From: Boswellia sacra | Lineage: Eukaryota; Streptophyta; Magnoliopsida; Sapindales; Burseraceae | DNA length: 64,000 nt | Direction of reading: 5' to 3' | NCBI GenBank assembly: GCA_013180625.2 | Contig: SNVD02001400.1 | Span: 682,001-746,000 of the forward strand | Part shown: positions 20,461 to 31,947 of the stretch, piece by piece | Position numbering within the stretch: the first letter of the stretch is position 1 | Layout: each line of letters starts with the position of its first letter | Notes under the pieces: model-generated | What the model was told of the DNA's origin: nothing | The model's database searches: none | The model's input: the letters and a program-made list of their open reading frames with translations, nothing else | Translations under genes and position numbers: made by a program

Positions 20461-22659
20461 CCATCGTATCATAAATGCATGCCTTAAGATCAGTTCTTTC
20501 CAGAAAAGGACAACTAGAATTGTTTCCTCATGCATGTACATGCATTCGAGTCAACTACATATAGAAGAGTCTAATTACAGTAGAGGACTGTTTTTTCCTA
20601 ATCTAGCCAAAGGATTTCCCCAAATGGACGTGCATCATTTATTAGAGTCACCATATTCGAGTCATTCATGCCATCATAAGAAAAACTATTCAGAGGTCTT
20701 TCCTCCCCAGATTTGGGTTCAAACTGGATCTTAGACACGTTTCCTACCACTAATAATTATGATTCGGTCTCATGCCAAGGGATTTAAGTTCAATTCTCGT
20801 CTAGGTGTTAACTCTTCAATGTGCCATCGCTTATCTATCTTGTTTGCTTACATTGACATGCTTTCCTTCAAGGTCTTGGCTTGTTTCTTTTGATGATTTC
20901 TATAACATATCTACAATGTGGCATCTCCTGGTCAGTCGATGACCTCTCAGTGACTTCGACCAGCTCCTCAAACTTAGGCAGAAGTCTCTCTAGAACAGCG
21001 AGGACATCAAGATATATCTATGTACACTGAAATCAATTGAAATTGAATCATGAATTAAGGAAATCTGATCCATTTGGTTACGCATCATGTGTTTTTGTTT
21101 CCAAAATTTCTAGTTGGATATGAGAATATGAAACACGCTTACACATTCCAAGATTGTTTTAAATTGTGTGAAAATATGTCTGGTTATATGTATTTTAAGT
21201 TTTCACTTTAAATGAATTATGATTTAAAAAATAAAAAAATATTTTTTTATTTTTAAATATTATAAAAAATTAAAAATATAATATTTATTGAATAATATAA
21301 ATCGTAATGAAAATATAAAAATTATTTAAAAAAAGGAAAGACAAATTAGGTAGATTGAGAAAAGTTAAAAAAAAAAATTTTTGTATTTTCATTTTTCTTG
21401 AAAACTGTGCTTTATATGTGTTGTACTTAAATTTATATTTTCTTTGTTTTGAAACAAAAATGGCTAAACAAATAGCTTCTATACATATTTCCCTGTACCC
21501 AAACCAAAAACAAAATGGTTAAAACAAGGAAAACACGTAAACAAACAAACGAGCGGCCCGACTATCTCATGTGACAACTGTGCCGAAGCAACCGAGGTAG
21601 CTATCTCAGATTTTTAGTTGACTACTACACATACAGATTCATCGTCCTACTTGGCTGGGCAATCACATTCAACCAGGTTAAAATCTAATTGAAAGTCAAG
21701 ATTTTTACTATCAATTTTAAATGAAAATAACTGATACATATCAAAAACTTCAATTCAAGTTTTCTTTGCTTTGTGCTTAATGCCTGTTTATACTAATTTG
21801 GGGTTATTTTTCTTCGACGTGTAATCATGTTAAATAGATGTATGTGTTATGTTCGAAATAATTACTCGTTAACTCAGGTGGGTTATTTTCTATGGTTTGC
21901 TTTTTGTGCCTACTTCTAGGAGCAGAGGATTCCAATAAAAAGGAAATGCATTTTGATTAGTTAGACTTGTAGCAAAATGAACCTTCTTCATATTTCATGA
22001 ATTGCCTAGCTGCTTGTGCACTATCAATTGAAGTCTTAAAGAAATTATGATGGTTAGTTTTGCTGTTCAACTGTGCACTCTCCTTGTTTGTTAATCTTGT
22101 CAACCTATAAAGAGATCAACATAAATCCGCTAGCCTTTTTTTTTTTTTGTTTCAGTGTTGAATTTTCACTTCACAAATGCAAAAATAAACAATTTTTGCA
22201 AGTTGAAATCAGAATAATTTGCGCATTTAATATAGAGCAATATATCTTTACATTGAAATGTCGTACATATGTGATTCTATAAGTATTTAGGAAAGAAGAA
22301 GACATAGGAAAGTTTGGAATTTGTTTGCTAATGCCGCATGGGGACCAATCACCAATTTAACTATTTGCATTTTTTGTTTCTTTGTACCAGTTTTATAACA
22401 AAAGAATAAAAGGGCAAGGAAGTTCTACACTTAGCAACGCCTTTTGTCAATCAATAAAGACAAGAAATAAAAATTGAATAGAAAATAGAAATGAATTCCT
22501 AAAAAAAAAATGAATCTAATCATACTCACAAACAAACATATTTCATCTCACTCATTTATTCAGCTGCAAAGAGAAAACTAATCAGAATCAAATTAATACG
22601 ACTTCTTTCTACTGGAGATAAAGAATTTCAAACAATAGAAATTACTGTATGAATTTTTT
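20461..22659. other. Intergenic DNA downstream of the Ca2+-ATPase relic
   Basis: No gene is recognisable. Open frames through 20387-20734 lack any family features. It is mostly AT-rich, with T runs near 22139. It contains the region just past the stop codon of the ATPase. Confidence 0.55.
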
Positions 22660-24352
22660 TCACTTCTTCATCTTGAGATAGCTGAAAAATGGCGTTTCTG
22701 GAACAGGTATGCACTTGACAACCCACCCAATTGGCCAAGGGATAGCTGCAATGCCAATACATGCCCGTTGAGCCCAGTTCAGCCTCTCTGTATCCGCAAA
22801 CTTCTTAAAAAATTCCACCAGCAACACTTGAAGAGCAATGGTAATTGTGATGATCCTTGAGAACAACTTGTTCTCATGTATACCCTCAAAGATATTTTTC
22901 TTTTCCAGCTTCCTTGTGTTGAATTCATTGAAGACCTGGTAGAGGACAAATGTGTTGAAGATCAATGTGTCCTTCACCTTCTCATTGACACCAAAGATTG
23001 ATTCACCTCTAAACTATAAGGTCAACAGCACAACTATTTGATACAAAGCTTGAGCCAAATGATTCCTCCATATTATGTTGATGATAAGCAATTCATTATG
23101 AGCCACTGGTGATTTGTCCATAAGTTTCCTGGTGGGCTGCTCTATTGCGAGGGCTAGGGCACCTAACGTGTCCATGATCAGATTCACCCACAACAGTTGG
23201 ACTACTGTTAGAGGGATTTCACCTACAAAAATTGCTACTACAAAATTGATTACAAGAGTAGCAACATTTAACGTTAGTCGAAACTGAATGAATTTCTGAA
23301 CATTGGTATAGGCACATCTTCCCCATCTCAAAACTATGGCCACAAAAGACAAATTGTCATCCATGATGACTATATTCGAGCTTTCCTTGGCCACTTTAGT
23401 GCCTTGAATTCCCATAGATAGTCTTATATCTACATTTTTCCATGCCGGTGCATCATTTTACCATTCTCGGTAACTGCAACGACATAACCTTTCTGTTTCA
23501 AACACTGCACCATGAGTAGTATATCAAAAGGAGAGGATCTAGCCATCACACATATTTTATCAACCTTTTCCATTCTCTGCTTTGGTGTGTAGTTTCCAAA
23601 TTCCTCCCCTTCTGCAACTGCTCCACTTAAGTCCTGATCTGGCCAAAGTATTCCACATTCATTGGCTATGGCTTTTACCGTGAAGGCATTATCACCAGTG
23701 ATAATCTTGATGCTTACTCTTAACATATTGGCATTCTTCCACAGCTGTCTTAACCTCTGGATGACATGGGTCCTTAACAGCCACTAATCCTATAAGCGTC
23801 ATGCTGTCTTCGTTTAACTTTTCTTGATCTTTGCCATCTTTTTACTCCTCCTCTGTAACTTGTTTATGCATAAAGGTAATGCATCATAGGCTGCTTGTTG
23901 CCATACCTTGAATAATCTGCTTAAAGTTTTCCTTTGCACTATCATCCATCTTTTTCATATTTTCAGAAGCATCATAGTAGCTTGAACACATTGTCAGAAT
24001 CATCTCTACTGCTTCTTTCTAGTGAATGTGGACTGTATTGTCTATCTTTTTTCTTATCATAACACCACTCTGTTTCTTTTGTGAATTAAAGACTTCAACT
24101 GTGAGAATGACACACTTCTGCTTTGTTTCCACTATATCGTTATCGAATTCCTACACAGCCCAAGAGAGAATTGCTTTTTCGATGAGACTACCTATGAACT
24201 CATATTGAGCTCCCAAAGTTGCTTTATAAACACTACTAGTTGTATTCAAATCAACTCCTCGTCAACTAGAGCTAATCATGCTATTTATGATGTTTTGGAC
24301 TTTCCCTTAGGTTTCTATTTCATTACGGATCAATTTAACCATCCAAGGAGAA
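22660..24352 (-). pseudogene. P-type Ca2+-ATPase (ACA12/13-like), C-terminal half, broken
   Basis: This is the 3' part of a gene for an autoinhibited, calmodulin-regulated Ca2+ pump of the plasma membrane. In minus order it shows N-domain residues with many stops, then IKIITGDNAFTVKAIANECG, MARSSPFD, a damaged hinge, MGIQGTKVAKESSNIVIMDD, and the M5-M6 region with NLIMDTLGALALAIEQP. M7-M10 follow (VFNEFNTRKLE, RACIGIAAIPWPIGW). The hinge that should read TGDGTNDAP has GD to EN changes and a one-base loss near 23455, and stops follow at 23428 and about 23012. The last codon is a TGA at 22660-22662. There are no introns, as in ACA12/13. The rest of the gene is at 32589-34005, beyond Copia-2. 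Confidence 0.93.
24348..24352. repeat. Target-site duplication of Copia-2, left copy (GAGAA)
   Basis: GAGAA precedes the left LTR and is repeated exactly at 32589-32593 after the right LTR. Both copies lie in Ca2+-ATPase sequence. Confidence 0.95.
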
Positions 24353-24921
24353 TGTTGTGACAGACCATGGATCAAGGCAACCAATTCCACCGAAGAGCCA
24401 CAAAATACCAAGCACAATAGAGATATCAATCCACAACAAGCAAACAAGTAAAGAAAAAAATAAGCAACAGGAAAACACCGAGATTTAAGTGGTTCGCCAA
24501 TTAAGCCTACATCTATTGGGAAGACTGCCGAAGAATTTTCACTATTAAGAAAACAAGATTACAAGGCTTACAATACTCTCTCTCACTAAGAAACACTCTT
24601 TTCTTAGCCTTCATGTTTCGCCAGAAACCCTAGAAGATAATATTAAGAAGTCTCGCTCAAAATACAAAAGACAACTTTTAAATAGTGCCCAAGCGGCATA
24701 CAGTAACCGATATCTGCATAGCGACGTGATGTCACTTGCGTAGGAGTGCAAGGTCTCTTACTGGAGCTGTAACATCCTATCTTAGTCATTGCGCCACAGT
24801 GCAACAAATCTTGTGTAGAAACGAAACATCTCTGCGATTGTTGCACAGGAGTGCAATATTTCTTGCGCAGGTCCCCAGGTCTAACTCCGAATTTACTACG
24901 ATTTGAGAGCCAACACTAACA
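24353..24921 (-). repeat. Copia-2 3' LTR (left, 569 bp)
   Basis: Ends are TGTTGTGA...CACTAACA on the plus strand. It pairs with 31948-32588 along its length. It is shorter mainly in the GCACAGGAGTGCAA-type repeat region. It contains the GTGGTTCG...AAGCCTACAT block at about 24489-24513. Confidence 0.95.
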
Positions 24922-24935
24922 AATCTCTACCTTGG
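24922..24935 (-). promoter_or_regulatory. Copia-2 polypurine tract
   Basis: The minus strand reads CCAAGGTAGAGATT directly before the LTR start TGTTAGTG. It is purine-rich but imperfect. Confidence 0.7.
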
Positions 24936-24990
24936 ATCTCAAATCCCTCATCTCCATTACACACTATAGTCTCCCCTCAGCAGAACATCA

Positions 24991-25796
24991 TCAAGGAACC
25001 TTATCCTGGACCTTTGACAGATCCAGATAATGCAAGAACTTTTTTAATGGTACTACCTTCGTAGCCATGTCCACTGGATTATCTTTCGTAGGAATCTTCT
25101 CCACTTTTATAGGCTCTTTTGCTACAACATTACGAACAAAATACAACCTCACATCAATGTGTTTAGTACATTCATGATACATTTGATTCTTCACTAGATG
25201 TCTAGCACTTTGACTATCACAAAACACAATCATAGACTTTTGAGACACTCCAAGTTTAGCTACTCAACCCATTAACCACAAGGCTTCCTTTATAGCTTCG
25301 GTGACAACTATATATTTAGACTTTGTCGTTGATAAAGCAACAATGGATTGCAACTGAGCTTTCCAACTAATACATCCTCTACGAAATATGAACATGTAGC
25401 CCGTTTAAGATCTCATTTTATCAAGATCTTTTGCATAACCCACATTAACAAAGCCTTCCAAAATTGTTCCTTCTTGTTCCATTCGACTAACCATCAATCC
25501 TCTACTGATTGATCTTTTTAGATTTCTCAGCCACCATTTATTGCTTCCCAATCAACCTTACTCGGATTTTCCATAAACCTGCTGACAATTGACACAGCCT
25601 GTGTAATCTGCATGAGTGCATACCATCGAGTATATGAAACTCGTTATTATATTTGCATATGGAATCCTGTCCATTTGAAGTTTCTCCTTATCTGTCTTGG
25701 GACACTAATCATATGAAAGTTTAAAATGCGCTCCCAATGGTACACTAACAGCCTTTGCATCACCCCTGTTAAACTGATGCAAGAATTTTTCAAGAT
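24991..25796 (-). pseudogene. Copia-2 RNase H region
   Basis: Minus frames give the copia RNase H pattern after the RT: GCISWKAQLQSIVALSTTKSKY, then EALWLMG, VFCDSQSARHLVKN, HIDVRLYFVRN and PTKDNPVDMATK at the end. The position after SLSTT that is normally acidic (AEAEY-like) reads KSKY. Stops near 25262 and 25407-25410, together with frame changes, inactivate it. It is separated from RT by the solo LTR at 25802. Confidence 0.92.
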
Positions 25797-25801
25797 AGTT
25801 C
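25797..25801. repeat. Target-site duplication of the solo LTR, left copy (AGTTC)
   Basis: AGTTC at 25797-25801 is repeated exactly at 27601-27605. Both lie in Copia-2 pol. Confidence 0.95.
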
Positions 25802-26806
25802 TGTTAGCCCTAAGGCTACATGATAATTTTGATGATAACAATACACATTGATTAATTGAGATTTACTAACATGTTTATTTATGTGCAAGAGTAAGATCAT
25901 TGAAATAATTTTAAAATCAAGAAGAGGCTTATTAAAATGAAGTGTTGAAGCTAAGGAGAAGACTACATGTTAAAGGCACCAAAGTTTAAGAACAAGGATT
26001 GACTCAAGGAATGTGACACATGAGCAATGTTCAATCAATTGGTCATATATATCTCTACAAATATCCAAATGACGTGATTCTTGAGCCTTTGGAAAGCTTA
26101 CTCAATTTATAACATTTCATATGTTTTAATGAAATTCAAATTTCAAGTGCAAGGTTGTCCAAATCATCATGCAAGTTGAAAGACAAATGGAAGCAGCTGA
26201 CATGAGCACCGAATACTCCTTTGGACATATCTTGAGCTAGAAAAATCATGACTTGATTCTTGCGGCATTGGAAAGATGACTTAATGAGGAACATTTCATA
26301 TGTTTTGAAAAAATTCAAATTTCAAACAGAAGGCCGACATAATTGACATGCAATTCGGTGGACTGACACAAAGAAGAAAAATCAACTCACATGAGCACCG
26401 AATGGTGTTTTGGCCATATCTTAAGATAGAGATATCCAAATGCTTTGATTCTTAATGTTTTGGAAAGATTATTCAAATATGCAGATCTTTTATGTTTTGA
26501 AGAAATTCAAATTTCAAACGGAAGGCTGACAGAATTATCATTCAATTTGGTGGACTGACACAAGAAAGAAAAATCAAGTCACATGAGCACCGAATGGTGT
26601 TTTGGCCATATCTTGAGCTACAGATATCCAAATGACTTGATTCTTGATGCGTTGGAAAGCTTATTCAAATGTGAAATCTTTTATGTTTTGCAGATTTTCA
26701 AATTTCAAACGGAACATTGACAAAAATGGAGACAAGATTACGGTTTTTATGGTGGGCAGAAAATTTGGAGATGGTGTCTTCACTTGATTAAGTTCATCCT
26801 ATTTGC

Positions 26807-26816
26807 CTATAAAAGG
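26807..26816 (+). promoter_or_regulatory. TATA box of the solo LTR
   Basis: CTATAAAAGG in the same context as 4221-4230. Transcription from it would run into Copia-2 sequence in antisense. Confidence 0.7.
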
Positions 26817-27017
26817 AGCCCTTCTCCATGCATTCAGAAAGAGCAAGAGAAGCATTTTATCAAGCAAAAAGCAAGAGAAATATCAAGTCTAGAGAGCTTT
26901 TATATTATTTATCTACTCTTTGAAGAGAGTTATACTTTTGTTGTAAAAATTATCTTTGTTCTTGTATTGTGGTGAGAGTGAGATATTATTGTAAAGGATA
27001 ATAGTTATCCTTGAGAG

Positions 27018-27270
27018 AACTCTTGTTGTGTGTTATCAAGAGTTGAAGGAAAGTTGCCTTGGTGAGGTTGTTCATCAAGAAGAACTCTTGGTGTGGTGTT
27101 ATCAAGGTTGAAGGAAGTTGCCTTGGTGAGGTTGTTCATCAAGAAGAACTCTTGGTGTGGTGTTATCAAGAGTTGAAGGAAGTTGCCTTGGTGAGGTTGT
27201 TCATCAAGAAGAACTCTTGGTGTGGTGTTATCAAGAGTTGGAAGAAAAAGTCTTGGTGAGGTTGTTCATC
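27018..27270 (+). repeat. 65-bp tandem array in the solo LTR
   Basis: Four units of the array also found at 4432-4757 and 8697-9020, with the same diverged last unit. Confidence 0.93.
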
Positions 27271-27605
27271 AAGCAAGTTGTAAAGATTTCTACAACTTAG
27301 TGGAAAGCTTAGCTCGTGGAGCTAGGAGCCCGTGGACGTAGGCAAGGTTTGCCGAACCACGTAAATTGAGTTTGCACTCTCTCTATCCCTTTCTCTTTAC
27401 ATTTACTTGCACTTGTGATTGTTCATCATTATTATTCTTTTGATTGCATCTTTGATAAATTCTAATTTCATCTTCTTCACCTTCATTCTCAAAGAAAGAG
27501 TTATATAATTTTGATCTTTCAAGAAAAGTTTTCTAAATCCGTTTTGATAAATAAAAACCCAATTCACCCCCCCTCTTGGGTTGCCATACCTGGGTCAACA
27601 AGTTC

Positions 27606-27958
27606 TTCTGAGACAAGAAAAGCGTACCTTTGTCTCTATCTCTGTGAATCTCCATCCCTAATATCCTCTTAGCCTACCCCAAGTCCTTCATATCAAACTC
27701 AATCTGCAACAACTCCTTCAAGTCTTGAACTTTTGAGATTGCCTTGTTGGCTATGAGCATATCATCAACGTACAAGAGCAAGTAGATCATATCTAGACAT
27801 GTAGTCCTTTTATAGTAAATACAACTATCATTGGAACTCCTCGAGAAATCCTTACCCATAATGAATGTATCAAATCAAAGATACCATAGTCTAGGACTTT
27901 GCTTTAAACTATACAATGATTTTTTCAACAAGCAAACACAATGTTCTTTACCTGGAAG
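27606..27958 (-). pseudogene. Copia-2 reverse transcriptase, C-terminal part with YVDD
   Basis: Minus reading from the hAT border gives CLLKKSLYSLKQSP, then GKDFSRSSNDSCIYYK and LLLYVDDMLIANK, and FDMKDLG. The polymerase motif YVDD is intact at 27758-27772. A TAG after DMKDLG (about 27671-27673) and changes near 27860-27900 break the frame. It ends at the solo LTR. Confidence 0.93.
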
Positions 27959-29112
27959 CAGTGACGGAGCCAGAAACTTCATCAAGGGGGGGCAAAATTT
28001 TATGAACAATAAAATTTTTATCATGTAAGTTTATGAACTGTAAAATTTCAAAATTTTCATATTAATAATAATATATTCAATTACTAATTAATTTCATATC
28101 AAATTACTAAGTTGATTATTTAATATTTTGAAAATATGATATGATATCTAATTTATCATATTATTAACTAAATTTTCATTTGATCATTAATCCTCATTTA
28201 GTTATGTAAATGAATTTTCAAAAATTAAAAAATAAAAACACTTTCTTAAAGAAGAATAATCAACTTAGTAATTTACTATCCAAATAAATAATGGTTGACT
28301 TTTGAGTAATAAATCTAAAATTTTTTAATATTGATAACTTTAAATAATTCAATATACCTAACAAAGTTTCAATTCTTAATTTACGGTGCAAATAAATATT
28401 AGACTAGGCATGTAACGTCCATGCTTATTTTATTTATATTATAACAAATATAAAATATTCAAAATTATGACCCTTAACACAGTCTAGAAAAATTATATAT
28501 ATATAGACGCACACATTAACAATGAAAACAACTAGTAAGTCATTGGATGAAAAAATAAATCAACTACATAGAACTATTGTCTCATTTTCGTAGATAATAT
28601 AATGATAATAAGTAAATAGCCATAAATTATAAATCAAGATGATGAATAAAAAAAAAGTGATCTTCAACAATATTAAATCATAGTATATTTGCTTAATATG
28701 ATAAAAACCGATAAATAAAAGACAAGAACAAAATTTTTAATTTTGCATATACTAACTTCCAATTTTTGTTATGTAAATAGATGAAACACACAAGATAGAT
28801 ATATTTTTATTTGGTGAGGGTGTCGAGTGAAGTGAAGAAGAAGAAGAAGAAATAATTTCTTATTTTATGTAAATAAATGGGAAAGAAGACATAATCCCAT
28901 ATTTTATGTAAATAGATAGAATCACAAATGCTAAAGTATGATTTTAAATTTATTGAGGTGATAATAAAAAAAAGATCAACTTTAATTAAATTTATAATTT
29001 AAAAAAAGGGATAAAATAAATAATATTTTTAAAAAATTTTCAAATCTAAAAAAATTTGCAAATCCAAGGAGGGGCAATTGCCCCTTCTTATCGATTCTTG
29101 GCTCCATCCATG
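27959..29112. mobile_element. Non-autonomous hAT-type element nested in Copia-2 RT
   Basis: The left end CAGTGACGGAGCCAGAAACT and the right end (minus) CATGGATGGAGCCAAGAATC are inverted copies with few mismatches. They match the CAGTGGCGGAGCCAG termini of common plant hAT-type elements. A run of G followed by CAAAATTTT comes next, and GGGGCAATTGCCCC lies near the right end. The flanks are CCTGGAAG (27951-27958) and CTTGGAAG (29113-29120), an 8-bp duplication with one mismatch. The 1154-bp interior is AT-rich with no transposase. It interrupts RT at GFEL, and the RT frame resumes on the other side. Confidence 0.9.
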
Positions 29113-29858
29113 CTTGGAAGTTCAAATCCCTCAGACTGGCTCATGTAGATCTTCTCTTCTAACTCACCATGCAAAATTGTAGTTTTGACATCCATCTGTT
29201 CAAGTTTAAGATCAAAACATGCCACAAGTGATAGAAAAACCCTGATCAACGTGTGTTTCACCACCGGAGAAAAGATCTCATTGGAATCAATCCTCTCGCG
29301 CTGTGTAAAACCCTTAGCCACTAGCTTAGCCTTGTATCTAGGCTTCTTACCTGACAACCTTTCATTGCATTTAAATATCCATTTATAATCAACAAGTTTT
29401 TGTTTTTCAGGCTTCTCTACGATCTCCCATGTCTTATTTTTCTTCAAAGAATTAATTTCCTCTAACATTGCCTCTTTCCATTGGATGAATTTATCATAAC
29501 TCATGATCTCAAGGTATGTAAGTGGCTTATTCCTATCAATCACATAAGCTATATTTAAAATAGAAGCCACAAAGCTAGAGTAACTATACCTTTCTGGAGG
29601 TCTGATCTACCTTCTTTCTCTGTCCCTAACCAGTCTATAATCTGGCTGTGGTGGTTGTTGCTACTTAGCCTTAGGTGCATCCTTAATCACTTGCTGACAA
29701 ACAACGCTTATAGGCTCCATCTCAAAACTAACAATATGTGACTTTGAATCATTCACCTCAGATTTGTCTATCCTAGAAACTCTATTATGCTGCGTAGTCA
29801 ATCCCAAAATTTCATCTTCATTAAAGACAATATCTTTGCTAATGATTTGTTTTGACAC
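29113..29858 (-). pseudogene. Copia-2 integrase C-terminus, linker and RT N-terminal part
   Basis: Minus frames give SKQIISKDIVFNEDE, an acidic linker, then EEINSLKKNKTWEIVEKPE, DYKWIFKCNERLSG, ARLVAQGF-like KAKLVAKGFTQRE, FSPVVKHTLIRV, LEQMDVKTTILHGELEE and IYMSQSEGFEL. This is the finger/palm part of copia RT. The conserved Asp of MDVKT is present and an expected AF is changed to TI. The hAT-type element cuts the domain right after GFEL. Stops occur near 29608 and 29659. Confidence 0.94.
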
Positions 29859-30440
29859 TCCCTAAGTCGTGTACCACAATCTATAACCTTTTGTACCTTC
29901 AGGGTAGCCTATGAAGATACATTTCAATGATCTAGGCTCTAACTTCCCATCATTCACATGTGCATACGCTGTGTAATCAAACACTCTTAAATTGTCATAG
30001 CTCGCTGGTATACCACACCACACCTCCTTAGTTGTTTTACAATCGATAATTTTAGAAGGACTTCTATTAACTAAATAAGTTGTCGTACTCACACCTTCTA
30101 CCCAAAACTCTTTTCCCAGTTTAGAGAGCATGCACCTGACTCTCTCCACCAAAGTCCTATTCATTCTCTTAGCTAAGCCATTTTATTAGGGGGCATGCCT
30201 AACTATTTTATGCCTCACAATCCCATGGTCTTTGCAATAAGAATCAAACTCATGACTATAAAACTCAAGCCCATTATCTATCCTAAGTTTCTTTACCTTT
30301 TTATCAGTATGAGTTTTTACAAGCTTTTTCCGTTGTCTAAATTTTTCAAAAGCTTCATTCTTATGTTTCAACAAGTAAATCCACACCTTTCCAGAATAAT
30401 CATCAATCAAGGACAAAAAATACCTATTACCACCATGCAA
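29859..30440 (-). pseudogene. Copia-2 integrase
   Basis: Minus frames show YFLSLIDDYSGKVWIYLLKH, LRIDNGLEF and, in a shifted frame, NGLAKRMNRTLVERVRCML. The first two catalytic Asp residues are present. The residue expected to be the catalytic Glu (NG.AER) is Lys, codon AAG at 30169-30171. A frameshift lies just before it near 30185. Downstream, VNRSPSKIIDCKTTKEVW and the GYPEGTKGYRLW C-terminal motif are clear. A stop follows near 29862. Confidence 0.94.
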
Positions 30441-31101
30441 AAGCTTGCTAGCTGGACCTCAAAGATCTGAATGCACATAATCAAGAGTACCTTTTGTGGA
30501 CATAGTTGACATTGCTTCCCAAAGATACATTGCTCACAAAACTCAAGCTTACTCACTCGATCATCACACAATAAATCTTGATTGCTTAGTTCTTTCAAAC
30601 CTCTCTCATTGATATGACCAAGCCTTTGATACCAAAGCTTGGTTTTATCCCTATTAGATGCCTCTCCGACTGCTAGTCACCAGTTGAGACTTCCCCTTGT
30701 AACACATACAAGCCATTATGAATCTTGACTTTCATGACAATCAGTGCTCCTTTATTCACACGTAATATCCCAGACGACACCTTGTACTCACATCCTATTT
30801 TATCCAACATGCCCAAGGAAATCAAGTTCCTCTTTAACCTAGGAACATGCCTTACTTCTTTCAAAATTTTGACAGTCTTATCAAACATCCTAAATCTGAT
30901 ACAATCGATTCCTACCACATCACAAGCTACATTATTCCCTATTAAAACTTTTCCCCCATCAACTAACTGATAAGAAGTAAAAAATTCTCTCTTAGGACAC
31001 ATGTGGGACGTGTAGCCTGAATCAAGAATCCACTCACCATTAGATCTCATGCCTAACATTGTCAAAACCTGTACACCTTCATAGTCTGACGTTGATGCCA
31101 T
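30407..31101 (-). pseudogene. Copia-2 protease and GAG-pre-integrase
   Basis: The frame at 31101-30673 has an intact protease motif, WILDSGYTSHMCP, followed by VRHVPRLKRNLISLGMLD, a typical copia stretch. After a break at about 30670 the GAG-pre-integrase follows, including LEFCEQCIFGKQ near 30530. The protease core is well preserved. The later part has frame changes. Confidence 0.93.
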
Positions 31102-31144
31102 AGCTACATCACCCTCTGCAACTCCCTTCTCTTTTTTGTTCTTC

Positions 31145-31873
31145 CAATTAGGACAGTCAAGCCTAAATTGAACCTCTTTTTTATAGTGAAGACATCTTTT
31201 CCCTTACTTGTATTTTGACTTTGATCTCGATTTGCCTTACACTTTTGCTCTCTCTTCTCATATTTACCCTTTGCTGTCAAACTTTCACTAGTGTTCTAGT
31301 TTTTCTCTCAATCCTAACCTTAAAGCTCTCTAGATCTCAAAGCCTCAAGTACATCATCCCAATCAAGACTATCTTTGCCATATTTAATGGCAGACTTAAC
31401 CTCCCCAAAATGATCTGGTAGAGAGTTCAAGAGAATAACTGCCTGATTTTCATTACTAATCTTCTCATCAACATTAGCAAGATTAGCCATAATCTTTTTA
31501 AAGTCGTCAAGATTATATTCTAGAGCCTTAGATGGGTCCATCTTGAACCCAAACAATTGCTCTTTAAGATGAATCTTGTTAGACAAAGATTTTGTCATAA
31601 ACAAAGATTCTAGTTTTAGCCAAACCTTTGTTGCAATATCCTCTCCATCAATTTGACATAGAATATTATCTGCCAAGTAGAGTATGAGAGTGCTAGAGTT
31701 TGTCTCCATAATCTCATCTTTCTCTTCCTCAAATCGATCTTCTTTGACGGTAGTTTTTCTTTCAAGAGCTTCACGCATTTCTGCTACATGAGAATCACCC
31801 TAATCTTCTTCTTTGAAAGACCAAAGTCACCCTTGCCATCGAACTTCTCTATTTCAAACTTGGCTCTAGCCAT
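31145..31873 (-). pseudogene. Copia-2 gag
   Basis: The ATG at 31873 gives MARAKFEIEKFDGKGDFGL, a usual start for Tork-type gag. A TAG follows at about 31799-31801. The UBN2-type gag core is then clear (TLILYLADNILCQIDGED, KLESLFMTKSLSNKIHLKEQ, NLDDFKKIMANLANVDEKIS, LLNSLPDHF). The zinc knuckle near 31152-31196 reads CLHYKKEVQFRLDC. The second Cys is Tyr and the His position is changed, so metal binding is unlikely. Confidence 0.92.
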
Positions 31874-31930
31874 TGTTTCTCACTTCAAAATTTTCACGAA
31901 CAGGTTGTATGCGAAGCAAAACCTAAACCA

Positions 31931-31944
31931 AGGCTCTAATACTA
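31931..31944 (-). promoter_or_regulatory. Copia-2 primer-binding site (mutated)
   Basis: The minus strand reads TAGTATTAGAGCCT a few bases after the LTR end. The standard plant site is TGGTATCAGAGCC, so two bases differ. Confidence 0.85.
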
Positions 31945-31947
31945 GAT

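Larger units (their letters stand above)
25802..27600 (+). mobile_element. Solo LTR of the Copia-1 family, nested in Copia-2
   Basis: The 1799-bp sequence starts TGTTAGCCCT and ends GGGTCAACA like the Copia-1 LTRs, in + orientation. It has exact AGTTC duplications on both sides and no internal region. It has four long internal units (near 26041, 26222, 26411, 26604), a TATA box at 26807-26816, a 65-bp array of four units (about 27018-27270) and the shared CCGAACCACGTAAAT block (about 27335-27366). The perfect duplication shows an insertion followed by recombination between its two LTRs. It is the most complete LTR of this family in the window. Confidence 0.97.

Noticed and set aside
20193..20734. 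Two overlapping + frames of 80 and 115 codons after the (AT)n tract
   Set aside because: No family features, no clear codon pattern, and they lie in an LTR-like promoter block.
20750..20815. tRNA- or SINE-like B-box (AAGTTCAATTCTC)
   Set aside because: No matching A-box at the right distance, no acceptor stem and no A-tail could be shown.
27059..27259. Repeat-peptide frame in the solo LTR
   Set aside because: Same 65-bp array artefact.
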